From Gemmatimonadota bacterium (GTDB lineage Bacteria > Latescibacterota > UBA2968), in contig JAPPAB010000089.1 of assembly GCA_026705765.1 (NCBI GenBank), positions 1 to 64,000 of the forward strand: DNA of 64,000 nt, in the 5' to 3' direction. This document shows, in pieces, positions 32,907 through 41,096 of the stretch. The position numbers and the translations under genes were made by a program. The first letter of the stretch is position 1, and each line of letters begins with the position of its first letter. The notes under the pieces were generated by a model. The model did no database searches. It was not told where the DNA came from and saw only the letters and a program-made list of their open reading frames with translations.

Positions 32907-33944
32907 TTACTGTCCTAACCACCGCTCAAATATTTCTGAGTAATTGCCTTTTGCTACGCCTTTTTCCGTTATGATTGCCGTGACGAGGTGGTTAGGGGTC
33001 ACGTCAAAGGCGGGATTGTACACCTGGATGCCACTGGGCGCGGTTTGCCGGCCCATGCCGTGCGTGATTTCTTCTTCTTCGCGCTCTTCAATGGGAATTT
33101 GTGCGCCGGTATCGCGTTTCATGTCAATGGTAGATAAGGGTGCAGCTACGTAAAAGGGCACCTGATGCGCTTTGGCTAAAATTGCCAGTCCATAGGTGCC
33201 GATTTTGTTGGCTACGTCTCCGTTTCTGGCAATGCGGTCTGCACCGACAACGATGCTGTCGATGTTTTTTTCGCGGAGCACCGCAGCAGCCATGCTATCG
33301 CATATCACGGTGACATCTACGCCGCTTTGATTCAGTTCCCAGGCAGTGAGGCGCGACCCCTGCAAGAGTGGACGGGTTTCGTCGGCATAGACCGCGACTT
33401 GTTTGCCCGCTTCAACGGCGGCGTAAACCACTGCGAGAGCCGTGCCGTAGTCAGCCGTGGCCAGGCCGCCTGCATTGCAGTGGGTCAATACAGTCGCCTG
33501 TGAGGATAGCAATTCGGCACCATTGCGACCAATTTGGCGACATATTCTTTTGTCGTCTTCAAAAATTTCATGGGCCTCTTTAAGCAGGCGCTCGCGTTTT
33601 TCTGCGGGTGAATGGTTATCTGCTTTGGCGAGGACCTTTTCCTGGCGGTCCAGTGCCCAAAAGAGGTTGACGGCTGTGGGGCGCGTTTGCGCCAGTTTTT
33701 GAATGCTTTCTGCGACATACTGATCAAAGTCGGCATTCCGAGCTATGGCTTCTTGCGCTGCAATCACGACGCCATAAGCAGCCGCTACACCAATGGCTGG
33801 AGCGCCGCGCACCCTCAAGCTGACGATGGCTTCTGCCACTGTGTTGACGTCGCGGCAAGTGATGAATTTGTACTCTTCTGGCAATAAGGTCTGGTCGATG
33901 AGGCGCAGGGCATCATTTTCCCAGGTGATGGTCGGAACTGGCAT
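32907..33944 (-). CDS. mtnA: S-methyl-5-thioribose-1-phosphate isomerase
   Basis: 345 residues. The LRVRGAPAIGVAAAYG N-terminal motif is followed by the catalytic Cys in VLTHCNAGGLATADYGTAL and the catalytic Asp in IVVGADRIARNGDVANKIGTY. It isomerises methylthioribose-1-phosphate to the ribulose form in methionine salvage. It follows rsfS by 16 bases. No other mtn genes are in the window. eIF2B-like paralogues share the fold, but these active-site residues favour MtnA. Confidence 0.92.
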   Translation of the reverse strand: MPVPTITWENDALRLIDQTLLPEEYKFITCRDVNTVAEAIVSLRVRGAPAIGVAAAYGVVIAAQEAIARNADFDQYVAESIQKLAQTRPTAVNLFWALDRQEKVLAKADNHSPAEKRERLLKEAHEIFEDDKRICRQIGRNGAELLSSQATVLTHCNAGGLATADYGTALAVVYAAVEAGKQVAVYADETRPLLQGSRLTAWELNQSGVDVTVICDSMAAAVLREKNIDSIVVGADRIARNGDVANKIGTYGLAILAKAHQVPFYVAAPLSTIDMKRDTGAQIPIEEREEEEITHGMGRQTAPSGIQVYNPAFDVTPNHLVTAIITEKGVAKGNYSEIFERWLGQ

Positions 33945-33960
33945 TGGCCATCTCCAGTTG

Positions 33961-34344
33961 TCACGGGTCGCGGATTAAGTTGTTTGTCAATACATCGTCT
34001 TCAATACGCTCTATCGGCGCATCGCGCCACAGGCGTTCCAGTCCGTAAAATTGGCGCGATTCTTTTTGAAAAATATGTACGACGATGTCGAAAAAGTCGA
34101 TCAGGATCCATTTCCGCACATCATATCCTTCGACCTGATAGGGGTGCTGCCCTTCTGCTTTGAGACCCTCGATTACCGCATCGGCCAGAGCGCGAACATG
34201 CACATCGGAGGTTCCCGTACAGATGATAAAGTAATCGACAAAGTCGGCTGTTTGACGCAGATCAATGGCAATGAGGTCTTCGGCTTTGCGCGATAACAAC
34301 TGTTCAATACAAGCACTGCGAACGTTTTCGGTAGTATCTGACAA
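33961..34344 (-). CDS. rsfS: Ribosomal silencing factor RsfS (Iojap family)
   Basis: 127 residues from TTG at 34344, which is preceded by GAGGGAA at good spacing. The core shows the family pattern: KAEDLIAIDLRQTADFVDYFIICTGTSDVHVRALADAV and WILIDFFDIVVHIFQKESRQFYGLERLW. RsfS binds ribosomal protein L14 and blocks subunit joining when nutrients run out. It follows the LytR_C gene by 16 bases, the common order in many bacteria. Confidence 0.93.
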   Translation of the reverse strand: MSDTTENVRSACIEQLLSRKAEDLIAIDLRQTADFVDYFIICTGTSDVHVRALADAVIEGLKAEGQHPYQVEGYDVRKWILIDFFDIVVHIFQKESRQFYGLERLWRDAPIERIEDDVLTNNLIRDP

Positions 34345-34360
34345 AGTGAATTCCCTCTTC

Positions 34361-34774
34361 TTATTTAAATATTTCCAACCCGCGATAATCGCGCCCAATG
34401 ATGACGGTTACTTCCTCGATGCGAAAGGGGTCGGGTGTTTTTTGCTGGATCACATTGGGCGTACCGAGTACATCGGCGACTTGTTTGGCATATTCTATTT
34501 TTCCCATGCGGTCTATGACAATGGTCTCGGGAAAGTTGAAATTTTCAGCATTGCCCAGGGTCATGACATCTATGCCAAAATCGCGCAGTTTTTGCCCGAC
34601 CTCGGTTGCAATGCCGCCTGTGCCACAGCCGTTGAGAATTTCAACGCGAATATTGTGAGAGACCCGGGGTGCTTCGAGCACGACATCGGGTGCCGTTTGC
34701 GGTTCCCAAAAGGCTTTTGTCGCAAAGACCAGACCGGCGATGAGCAGGCCGCCGAGAACCCATAACCATTTCAT
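34361..34774 (-). CDS. LytR C-terminal domain membrane protein
   Basis: 137 residues. One N-terminal transmembrane helix (WLWVLGGLLIAGLVF) is followed by a LytR_C domain (IRVEILNGCGTGGIATEVGQKLRDFGIDVM). The LytR-CpsA-Psr phosphotransferase domain is missing, so it is the standalone LytR_C type often found before rsfS. ATG at 34774 is chosen; TTG at 34783 adds three residues. Function is unknown, probably at the envelope. Confidence 0.8.
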   Translation of the reverse strand: MKWLWVLGGLLIAGLVFATKAFWEPQTAPDVVLEAPRVSHNIRVEILNGCGTGGIATEVGQKLRDFGIDVMTLGNAENFNFPETIVIDRMGKIEYAKQVADVLGTPNVIQQKTPDPFRIEEVTVIIGRDYRGLEIFK

Positions 34775-34811
34775 GTTGGCCAATATAACAATAAAAAAAA
34801 CAATATAAAGA

Positions 34812-34847
34812 GAAAAAAAAGAGGCGCCAACCTTATGCGGTGGCGCC
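34812..34847 (-). terminator. Rho-independent terminator of the 34870-35337 gene
   Basis: On the minus strand GGCGCCA (34841-34847) pairs with TGGCGCC (34823-34829), and a run of Ts follows (34812-34820). It insulates the LytR_C/rsfS/mtnA genes downstream. Confidence 0.88.
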
Positions 34848-34869
34848 CCTATCTGTTCAGGTCAGTCCT

Positions 34870-35337
34870 TTAATAACGCCTGTACCTGTCGTTGTAATAA
34901 TAGGGATAGCCATAACCATTGAAGGTGCTGAATCCAAATTCGATCCGAATATTGGGTTTGGGCTGATACAAAAGACTGACATTGGGAACAACGACTTGAA
35001 CACCACCCGATGAGGTCGAACCGTAACGCGTATTACCCGACATTTGATTGACCAGGCCAACTTGCGCTCTGACGATGAGCGGTTTGGATATCTGATAGGT
35101 GATGTCGTTGAGATAATACTGGTTCAGGCCACCGCCATATCCCGAACTGTAACTGATTCCAATGGTGTGGTTAAATTTGAGCTTTTTCAGGTCGAACAAA
35201 CCGCTGGTGGTTTTTAACCCATTCACGAGGTTCTCACCTGCGAGCGGGATTTTGTTTTGCGGCTGAATGCCAATGTCTGCCCGTGCCTGCGTCGCAATCA
35301 AAGCTAGAACTGCAAGTGTGCAAATCCATTTGTACAT
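34870..35337 (-). CDS. Small exported protein, possibly outer-membrane beta-barrel
   Basis: 155 residues with a signal peptide (MYKWICTLAVLALIATQARA). The mature part has alternating polar and hydrophobic strands (FNHTIGISYSSGYGG, YYLNDITYQISKPLIVRAQVGLVNQ, PNVSLLYQPKPNIRIEFGFS) and a Tyr/Arg-rich tail. The strand pattern suggests a small barrel or amyloid-like surface protein. Family not recognised. It has its own promoter and terminator, so it is a single-gene unit. Confidence 0.7.
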   Translation of the reverse strand: MYKWICTLAVLALIATQARADIGIQPQNKIPLAGENLVNGLKTTSGLFDLKKLKFNHTIGISYSSGYGGGLNQYYLNDITYQISKPLIVRAQVGLVNQMSGNTRYGSTSSGGVQVVVPNVSLLYQPKPNIRIEFGFSTFNGYGYPYYYNDRYRRY

Positions 35338-35364
35338 GTGTAAAACCCCCTTTCCGTTATGAAC

Positions 35365-35393
35365 AGGATACAGAAACTGAGATGAGATGTCAA
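35365..35393 (-). promoter_or_regulatory. Putative promoter of the small exported protein gene
   Basis: TTGACA (35388-35393), 17-base spacer, TATCCT (35365-35370) on the minus strand. The leader is about 21 bases. Confidence 0.6.
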
Positions 35394-35451
35394 GTGTTCT
35401 GTTTTCTTAGACACCTGAGTATATCTTTATGTTCCATAATGGAAATTGCGC

Positions 35452-35480
35452 TTGAAAGAGGGAGGCGGGATGGCTATACT
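35452..35480 (+). promoter_or_regulatory. Putative promoter of the 94-residue protein gene
   Basis: TTGAAA (35452-35457), 17-base spacer, TATACT (35475-35480). The leader to ATG 35511 is about 24 bases. Confidence 0.6.
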
Positions 35481-35510
35481 TATGTGTATTCCACGCGAAA
35501 GGAGAATGAC

Positions 35511-35795
35511 ATGGCAAAACAAATATATACAACAGATGCGCCTCTGTCGTGTCCGACATTGGAAAAATTGTCGAAGGAAGAGCAAGAGATGTTATTCGAT
35601 GCGTTTGAGAAGGCTATCGAACTGGCTGAAAAAGCAGGTTTCCCAGAGGCTGAGATTTTTCAATTTCTTGAAGATGTGATCGATGTCCGTGCGTCTGAAC
35701 AGGTCCTGGATAAAATGGAGAAAACCGGAGAGAAACCCATGCCTTTAGAGGAATTTAAAGCGGAGTTAAAAAAGCAAGAGTTGAGGTCTTTTTGA
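35511..35795 (+). CDS. Hypothetical 94-residue helical protein
   Basis: The start ATG at 35511 has an excellent AAGGAG site and a promoter upstream, so the gene is real. The product is charged and helical (LSKEEQEMLFDAFEKAIELAEKAG), with a C-terminal EEFKAELKKQE segment that recalls antitoxin tails. No DNA-binding motif and no toxin partner are seen. It converges with the 35811 gene at a gap of 15 bases. Function unknown. Confidence 0.65.
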   Translation: MAKQIYTTDAPLSCPTLEKLSKEEQEMLFDAFEKAIELAEKAGFPEAEIFQFLEDVIDVRASEQVLDKMEKTGEKPMPLEEFKAELKKQELRSF

Positions 35796-35810
35796 CCTAT
35801 AGCAATAGGG

Positions 35811-36479
35811 TTAGCCTTTTTCCTGGGACCGTCCGTATTCTGTCGATTCTTGATCTTTGTCAGTGTAAGGCCAGCCTTCTTCTTGGGACCGTGCCAATTC
35901 ATCGCTATCGTCATCAAGGTCCCTTGCGATGAGGTCAGTCTCTTCATCATACCACCATTCGTCAATTTCTTCTTCGATGTCATCATCATTTTCGCCGTCA
36001 TCTCTCCGAGACAAAGTTACATCTTGGCTATCTGGGAGGTTGGAGTCAGAGAAATTCCGGGTATCACGGGCTTCCTCACCCTCCTCTACCTTTATAAAGA
36101 CTCGCTGCTTGAACTGCCTATCTTCATATTCGATCTGCTTAATGCATCCTGTGTCCAAAATGCGTTTCTGAACATTTTTATCAAGCAACCTAAAAGCTGA
36201 TTGATTTAATGAAAGTCCCAATACTTTCTCTTTGATGAGCCACGCGAGTTGTTCCTGGTTCAGGTTGTTCAAGTTTTCAAGATCCACATCAAGGCCTTTA
36301 GTTCTTTTGGCCGCCACAAAAACCCTGCCAAGGCCCGAAATAGAGAACTTGTTCTTTTTACCCTCTGAGTGCTGACGTATCGCCTCTTTCTTTTCTTCTA
36401 GTTCCTTATCGACTTTCCTTTTTTCTTTGTACAATTCGATAGTTCTAGCGAGCAGTTCGCGAAAGCTTGTTTCCAACAT
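35811..36479 (-). CDS. Hypothetical protein with acidic repetitive tail
   Basis: 222 residues. ATG at 36479 has GGAGGA upstream and a TTGACA promoter further up. The N-terminal 35 residues form a charged coiled coil (LYKEKRKVDKELEEKKEAI). A compact middle domain (~45-145) includes SISGLGRVFVAAKRTKGLDVDLENL. The tail is highly acidic (DDGENDDDIEEEIDEWW) and ends with two copies of a short RSQEEG/RSQEKG-type unit. The coiled-coil-plus-small-domain plan loosely recalls phage Gam-like proteins, but I cannot support that name. Confidence 0.6.
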   Translation of the reverse strand: MLETSFRELLARTIELYKEKRKVDKELEEKKEAIRQHSEGKKNKFSISGLGRVFVAAKRTKGLDVDLENLNNLNQEQLAWLIKEKVLGLSLNQSAFRLLDKNVQKRILDTGCIKQIEYEDRQFKQRVFIKVEEGEEARDTRNFSDSNLPDSQDVTLSRRDDGENDDDIEEEIDEWWYDEETDLIARDLDDDSDELARSQEEGWPYTDKDQESTEYGRSQEKG

Positions 36480-36550
36480 TGTGGTTCCTCCGTATCCAGT
36501 AGCATTTAGTCAGAAAATGACCAATCTTGTTGATCTGGTCGTAATTTTGG

Positions 36551-36579
36551 AGAGTAGAGATAGATACGAGGCTTGTCAA
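36551..36579 (-). promoter_or_regulatory. Putative promoter of the acidic-tail protein gene
   Basis: TTGACA (36574-36579), 17-base spacer and a weak TACTCT (36551-36556) on the minus strand. The rest of the 36480-36643 gap shows nothing definite. Confidence 0.45.
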
Positions 36580-36643
36580 TCAATTCGTTCTCTCCAACAT
36601 ATACATTGAACTCCTTCCCGCGCAAAAATTCCAACAGCGTCAG

Positions 36644-37078
36644 TTAGTGAGAGTTACTTTCATAAACACCTTCTTCTCGTTCGTCCCAAGGCGGGATAAC
36701 GATCTCACACTTAGGGCCACTGGCACGGCTGAGCCTTTTGTCCAGAGTTATTAAGGGACAATCGAACTCTTCGGCCAAGGCCACGTACCAAGCGTCGTAA
36801 CAGGTCAAATTGTTCCGCAATGCCCATACGCGCTTAGCAAAGGGTGCAAAGGGGAATAATTCCAAGTCGAGTTGTAGCAGGTCTCCGTAGGCATTCGTGG
36901 CCTCCTGTTGCGAGATTTCACCAGCTTGTTCCAATCGGCGCAGAATATTGCTGGCTTCGACCAATATCAACTCTGGACCGATCAGTATCCCATCTGCAAC
37001 AGCCGCTTCCGCCCACTGGCCTTCACGGCCCACGTCCACAAGTGTCGAGACGATTACAGATGCATCAACGACGACCAT
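36644..37078 (-). CDS. vapC: PIN-domain toxin, VapC family
   Basis: 144 residues. Acidic residues expected in the PIN nuclease core are visible: Asp in VVVDASVIV, Glu in LILVEASNIL, Asp in CYDAWYVALAE and Asp in CPLITLDKRL. VapC toxins cut specific RNAs and are held inactive by VapB. Start at ATG 37078 overlaps the vapB stop by one base (TGATG); a GTG at 37081 is also possible. Confidence 0.9.
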   Translation of the reverse strand: MVVVDASVIVSTLVDVGREGQWAEAAVADGILIGPELILVEASNILRRLEQAGEISQQEATNAYGDLLQLDLELFPFAPFAKRVWALRNNLTCYDAWYVALAEEFDCPLITLDKRLSRASGPKCEIVIPPWDEREEGVYESNSH

Positions 37079-37314
37079 CACATTCGATCCACATCACGAG
37101 CATTTAGAATACTCGAAGGCCGGACGCGGGTTCCCGTCGCTTCCTTGCGCTCGCGAACTCTGTGCAGCCACTCTTCAACCGAGGGCCGCGATGCGATTCG
37201 TTCCAACTCTTCGCGGAGAAATGCCTGCATGGACTGGCGTTGGCGGGCGGCGCGGATAGCAAGCGCGTCGTGTACATCTTCCGGGACGTCTTCTATGGTG
37301 ATTTGTACTGGCAT
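37078..37314 (-). CDS. vapB: VapB/FitA-like antitoxin
   Basis: 78 residues. The N-terminal ribbon-helix-helix is VQITIEDVPEDVHDALAIRAARQRQSMQAFLREEL, typical of FitA antitoxins, and the C-terminal tail is Arg-rich for binding the toxin. RHH proteins usually repress their own operon together with the toxin. The gene starts 19 bases after the carA stop on the same strand, an unusual site for a toxin-antitoxin pair. Confidence 0.88.
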   Translation of the reverse strand: MPVQITIEDVPEDVHDALAIRAARQRQSMQAFLREELERIASRPSVEEWLHRVRERKEATGTRVRPSSILNARDVDRM

Positions 37315-37333
37315 GACGGTTTTAGTCCTGTGG

Positions 37334-38458
37334 TTATTTCGCCTTGTCCATCAATTTTGCAAACTCATCGAAGAGATAATCGGCATCGTGAGGGCCAGCG
37401 GAGGCTTCGGGGTGGTATTGAACGGAGAAGGCGGGTAGTTCGCGGTGGCGCAGGCCCTCGAGGGTGTTGTCGTTGAGGTTGATGTGGGTGAGTGCTACGA
37501 CTTCCTGGTCGAGGGTGGTGAGATCGACGCAGAAACCGTGATTTTGTGCGGTGATTTCGACTTTCCCCGTGCTGGCGTGTTGCACGGGCTGGTTGGCTCC
37601 CCGGTGACCAAATTTGAGTTTGTACGTTTTTCCACCCAGTGCCAGGCCGAGAAGCTGATGCCCCAGACATATTCCAAAGGTGGGGCGTTCGCGGATCAAT
37701 TTGCGGATGTTTTTGACTGCATAAGTCACGGGTTCTGGATCGCCCGGTCCATTGGATAAAAAGATGCCGTCGGGATCGATTTCGAGGAGTTGCTCTGCGG
37801 GCGTGTCAGCGGGAAAAACGGTTACATCGCAGCCGCGGTCAACGAGGTAGCGCAAGATGTTGTGTTTGATGCCAAAGTCGTAAGCCGCCACGCGGTATCT
37901 GGCGTTTTGCCGCAGGTGTCTGGTCTGACCGATTTTGAGATCGCAAAGGCCCTCGTCCCAGTGGTAGGGTTCTGTACAGGTGACGTTTTGTACGAGGTCG
38001 CGCCCGACCAGGCCGGGGAAGTCGCGCGCTTTTTGGACGAGGCTGTCAGAATCGAGATCGATGGTTGACAGCACGCCTTTCATTGCGCCTTGACGGCGGA
38101 TATGCCGCACGAGGGCGCGGGTGTCAATGCCCTCAATGCCGGGTATGTTGTGTTCTTTTAGAAAGTCACCGAGGGCAATGGTCGATCGCCAATTGCTGGG
38201 GTATGGACAGTATTCTTTGACTATAAAGCCAGAGACCTGGGGTTTTTGCGATTCAAAGTCGGATGGGTTGATGCCGTAGTTGCCGATGAGTGGATAGGTC
38301 ATGGTTACGATCTGGCTGTTATAAGACGGGTCTGTGAGGATTTCCTGATATCCCGTCATGCTGGTGTTGAAGACGACTTCCCCTTCGCATTCGACTTCTG
38401 CGCCAAAGGATTTGCCTTTGAAAATGGTGCCGTCTTCCAATGCGAGAATCGCTTCCAT
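37334..38458 (-). CDS. carA: Carbamoyl-phosphate synthase small subunit
   Basis: 374 residues. N-terminal small-subunit domain ([16 protein letters not shown]), then a class I glutamine amidotransferase with the nucleophile Cys in [15 protein letters not shown] and the catalytic His in [13 protein letters not shown]. It supplies ammonia from glutamine to CarB for pyrimidine and arginine synthesis. It follows pyrC by 13 bases. carB is not in the window. Confidence 0.96.
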   Translation of the reverse strand: MEAILALEDGTIFKGKSFGAEVECEGEVVFNTSMTGYQEILTDPSYNSQIVTMTYPLIGNYGINPSDFESQKPQVSGFIVKEYCPYPSNWRSTIALGDFLKEHNIPGIEGIDTRALVRHIRRQGAMKGVLSTIDLDSDSLVQKARDFPGLVGRDLVQNVTCTEPYHWDEGLCDLKIGQTRHLRQNARYRVAAYDFGIKHNILRYLVDRGCDVTVFPADTPAEQLLEIDPDGIFLSNGPGDPEPVTYAVKNIRKLIRERPTFGICLGHQLLGLALGGKTYKLKFGHRGANQPVQHASTGKVEITAQNHGFCVDLTTLDQEVVALTHINLNDNTLEGLRHRELPAFSVQYHPEASAGPHDADYLFDEFAKLMDKAK

Positions 38459-38471
38459 GAATGTTGTTCCT

Positions 38472-39743
38472 TTACTGTTTGTACGTTATCCGACCACCCA
38501 GTATCGTTATTGTGGCCCGACCTTGTAATGTCCATCCGTGAAAGGGCGTGTTGCGCGATTTGGATTTGAACTGATTGGCATCTACAATCCATTCGGGATT
38601 GGGATTGATGACCGTAATATCAGCGGGTTTGCCGGGGGAGAGGCTGCCGCCTTCGATGCCGAGGATGCGCGCGGGTTCTATGGTGAGTTTGGCTATTGTA
38701 TCTGAAAGGGGGAGCAGGTTGGTGTGGACGAGTTTGGTGAAGATGACGCCGACAGCGGTTTCGAGTCCGAGTATGCCATTGGGTGCATTGGTAAATGCAC
38801 CCAATTTTTCTTTTATCGTATGGGGCGCATGGTCTGTGGCGAGTGCGTCAATGGTGCCATCCTGTAAGCCAGCGATTACGGCTTCTCGGTCTTCACAGGA
38901 ACGCAGTGGCGGACTCATTTTGCCTGCCGCGCCGAGAATGCGGACATCTTCATCGGTCAATGCGATGTGATGGGGCGAGGCTTCGCAGGTGACGGGCAGG
39001 CCCTCTGCTTTTGCTTTCCGCACGAGTTCGGCGGCGCGTTTGACACTGAGGTGCAGAATGTGGAGACGCCCCCGGGTTTGGCGCACGAGTTCGATGTCGC
39101 GCGTGTTCATGGCGGCTTCGCCTTCGGCGGGCATGCCTTTCAGGCCGAGTTCGCGGGAGACCGCGCCTTCGTGCATGTGCCCGCCGCGCGTGAGTTCAAA
39201 GACTTCAGAGTGCGGATAAACCGCAAAATCGTTGGCGGCTGCGCGCTCCAGAAGTTGGCGCATCAGGGTTTCGGATTCAATGGGGAGGCCGTCGTCGGAA
39301 AATCCAACAGCACCTGCTTTGAGCAGGGCGTCGGTGTCGGTGAGTTTTTCGCCCTGCATTTTTTCGGTTGCACAGGCGATGGGATACACGCGGGCATCTG
39401 CCGATTTTGCCTGTTGGGCGATATATTGGACAATTTCCGGGCTGTCCATCGGCGGTTCTGTATTGGGCAAACAGGCCACAGATGTGAAGCCTCCGGCAGC
39501 AGCGGCTTCACATCCGGTTTTGATGGTTTCTTTTTCTGGAAAGCCCGGGTCGCGCAGGTGGACATGCATATCGATGAGGCCGGGTACGACGATCTGGTCT
39601 GAGACATCGATGGCCTCGGCACTTGCGACGATATGCGGTTCAATGCGCGCGATGTGACCGCGCTGGATGAGCAGATCGGCTATTTCATCGAGGTTGTTAG
39701 CCGGGTCGATGATGCGACCGTTTTTGAGCAGGAGATCGGACAT
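38472..39743 (-). CDS. pyrC: Dihydroorotase (class I)
   Basis: 423-residue amidohydrolase. The metal-binding [15 protein letters not shown] lies near residue 55-70, [12 protein letters not shown] is central, and [16 protein letters not shown] is near 300, followed by GILGLETAV. It closes the dihydroorotate ring in pyrimidine synthesis. It starts 24 bases after the LarA-like stop and is followed by carA. pyrB, often adjacent, is absent. Confidence 0.95.
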   Translation of the reverse strand: MSDLLLKNGRIIDPANNLDEIADLLIQRGHIARIEPHIVASAEAIDVSDQIVVPGLIDMHVHLRDPGFPEKETIKTGCEAAAAGGFTSVACLPNTEPPMDSPEIVQYIAQQAKSADARVYPIACATEKMQGEKLTDTDALLKAGAVGFSDDGLPIESETLMRQLLERAAANDFAVYPHSEVFELTRGGHMHEGAVSRELGLKGMPAEGEAAMNTRDIELVRQTRGRLHILHLSVKRAAELVRKAKAEGLPVTCEASPHHIALTDEDVRILGAAGKMSPPLRSCEDREAVIAGLQDGTIDALATDHAPHTIKEKLGAFTNAPNGILGLETAVGVIFTKLVHTNLLPLSDTIAKLTIEPARILGIEGGSLSPGKPADITVINPNPEWIVDANQFKSKSRNTPFHGWTLQGRATITILGGRITYKQ

Positions 39744-39767
39744 TAGAAAGGTTGTGAATATCCTCTC

Positions 39768-41069
39768 TTAATCTGCGAAAACGGATTCGGGTACGCGGTC
39801 GCGGTAGGCTTCTATGGGTGGCAGATTGCCGTCGGCTTCGGTTTCGAGGGTACGCAGTCCGGTGAGGATTTCGAGGTCGTCGCGGATGTCGGCCTGTGCC
39901 AGATAGGCTTCAGATGCTTCGACTTCACCCAGGTCGAGCGTGTTGGGAATCCAGAGTACGCGGGCGTCTTCCGGTGCGATGAGACCAATGGATTCGAGGG
40001 CGATGTCGAGGACTTCGGCGTCTGTGTCACAGTGCAGCGGGACCGCACCTGCTGAAACGTGTTGTCCGGTGATGACGTTGGTATAGGTGGCGTGATAGTC
40101 GATTTTATCGACGAGGCGCCGGGTGGCAAATTCGGCCATGCCGATGCCGGTGGCGTTGCCGTGCGTGGCTTCGGTGAGGTCGCGCACAAAGATGCGCAAG
40201 ACGCGCGGGGTTTCGTCGCCCATTGCGCGGCGGTCATTGCGCTTGCGCCCGATGACGTTGGTGTCCATGCCCGAGCCGGAGATGTTTTTGCCCATTTCGT
40301 CGATGATGAGGAGATCGACATCATCGAAGGGCAGTGAGGGACACCACTCTTTGGATTTGGCTTGAAGCACTTTTTCGCGTTCTTCAAAGTCTGCCGCGGG
40401 AATGGCTTCGATGCGTGCGGTTTCGTCATAGCCGTTTTCAAGAGTGGCTACGCCAAAGGTGATGGGCATTTCCTCGCGTACGACTTTGCCGACTAAGCGC
40501 ACGATTTTGTCAAAGGAATGGTGGATGATGGCGCGGTGATATACCGAGGCGCCTTTGTGTTTGCCCAGGCCAATGAGCATCATTTTCATCAGTCCGCTTT
40601 CAATTTCGCCGGCAAATCCCGTATGCGGTTTAATTCGGTTGACCACAATGACGTGGTCGGCTTCAGATGCGTGTCTGTCAAAGTAGATGGGCATGCCAAA
40701 ATCCGATACACCGATCTGGACGACGTCCATCGACGATTTGATTGGACATTCCATTGTGCCTTCGGTGATGCCATATCCGGCGAGGACCTCGGTTTGTCCT
40801 TCGGCTGTGCCTCCGCCGTGCGATCCCATTGCGGGTACGATGTAGGGAACAGCGCCAATGGCTTTCATTTCTTCGACGATGGTTTTGATGATGGTGTCGA
40901 TGTTGGCGACGCCGCGGCTACCCGCGGTTATGGCGACGGTTTGACCGGGTTTGATCACAGAACTGGGATTGATTTTTGCGATTTCATCGCGCACAGTGCC
41001 GGCGATGTCATCGACGCGAGGAGCGTCGAAGTGCTGGCGAATGCGGAACATTTGTGGGTAAGTCGGCAT
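39768..41069 (-). CDS. LarA-like (lactate racemase-domain, DUF2088) protein
   Basis: 433 residues. The N-terminal domain has VAITAGSRGVANIDTIIK and VPAMGSHGGGTAEGQ, as in LarA-type proteins, then VVNRIKPHTGFAGEIESGLMKMMLIGLG. LarA carries a covalent nickel-pincer cofactor and racemises lactate, while many relatives act on other 2-hydroxy acids or are uncharacterised. I do not see the lar cofactor genes (larB, C, E). ATG at 41069 has a strong AGGAGGA site. It lies between an iron alcohol dehydrogenase and pyrC. Confidence 0.7.
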   Translation of the reverse strand: MPTYPQMFRIRQHFDAPRVDDIAGTVRDEIAKINPSSVIKPGQTVAITAGSRGVANIDTIIKTIVEEMKAIGAVPYIVPAMGSHGGGTAEGQTEVLAGYGITEGTMECPIKSSMDVVQIGVSDFGMPIYFDRHASEADHVIVVNRIKPHTGFAGEIESGLMKMMLIGLGKHKGASVYHRAIIHHSFDKIVRLVGKVVREEMPITFGVATLENGYDETARIEAIPAADFEEREKVLQAKSKEWCPSLPFDDVDLLIIDEMGKNISGSGMDTNVIGRKRNDRRAMGDETPRVLRIFVRDLTEATHGNATGIGMAEFATRRLVDKIDYHATYTNVITGQHVSAGAVPLHCDTDAEVLDIALESIGLIAPEDARVLWIPNTLDLGEVEASEAYLAQADIRDDLEILTGLRTLETEADGNLPPIEAYRDRVPESVFAD

Positions 41070-41096
41070 GGTTTATCCTCCTGTTGTGATTTTCTA

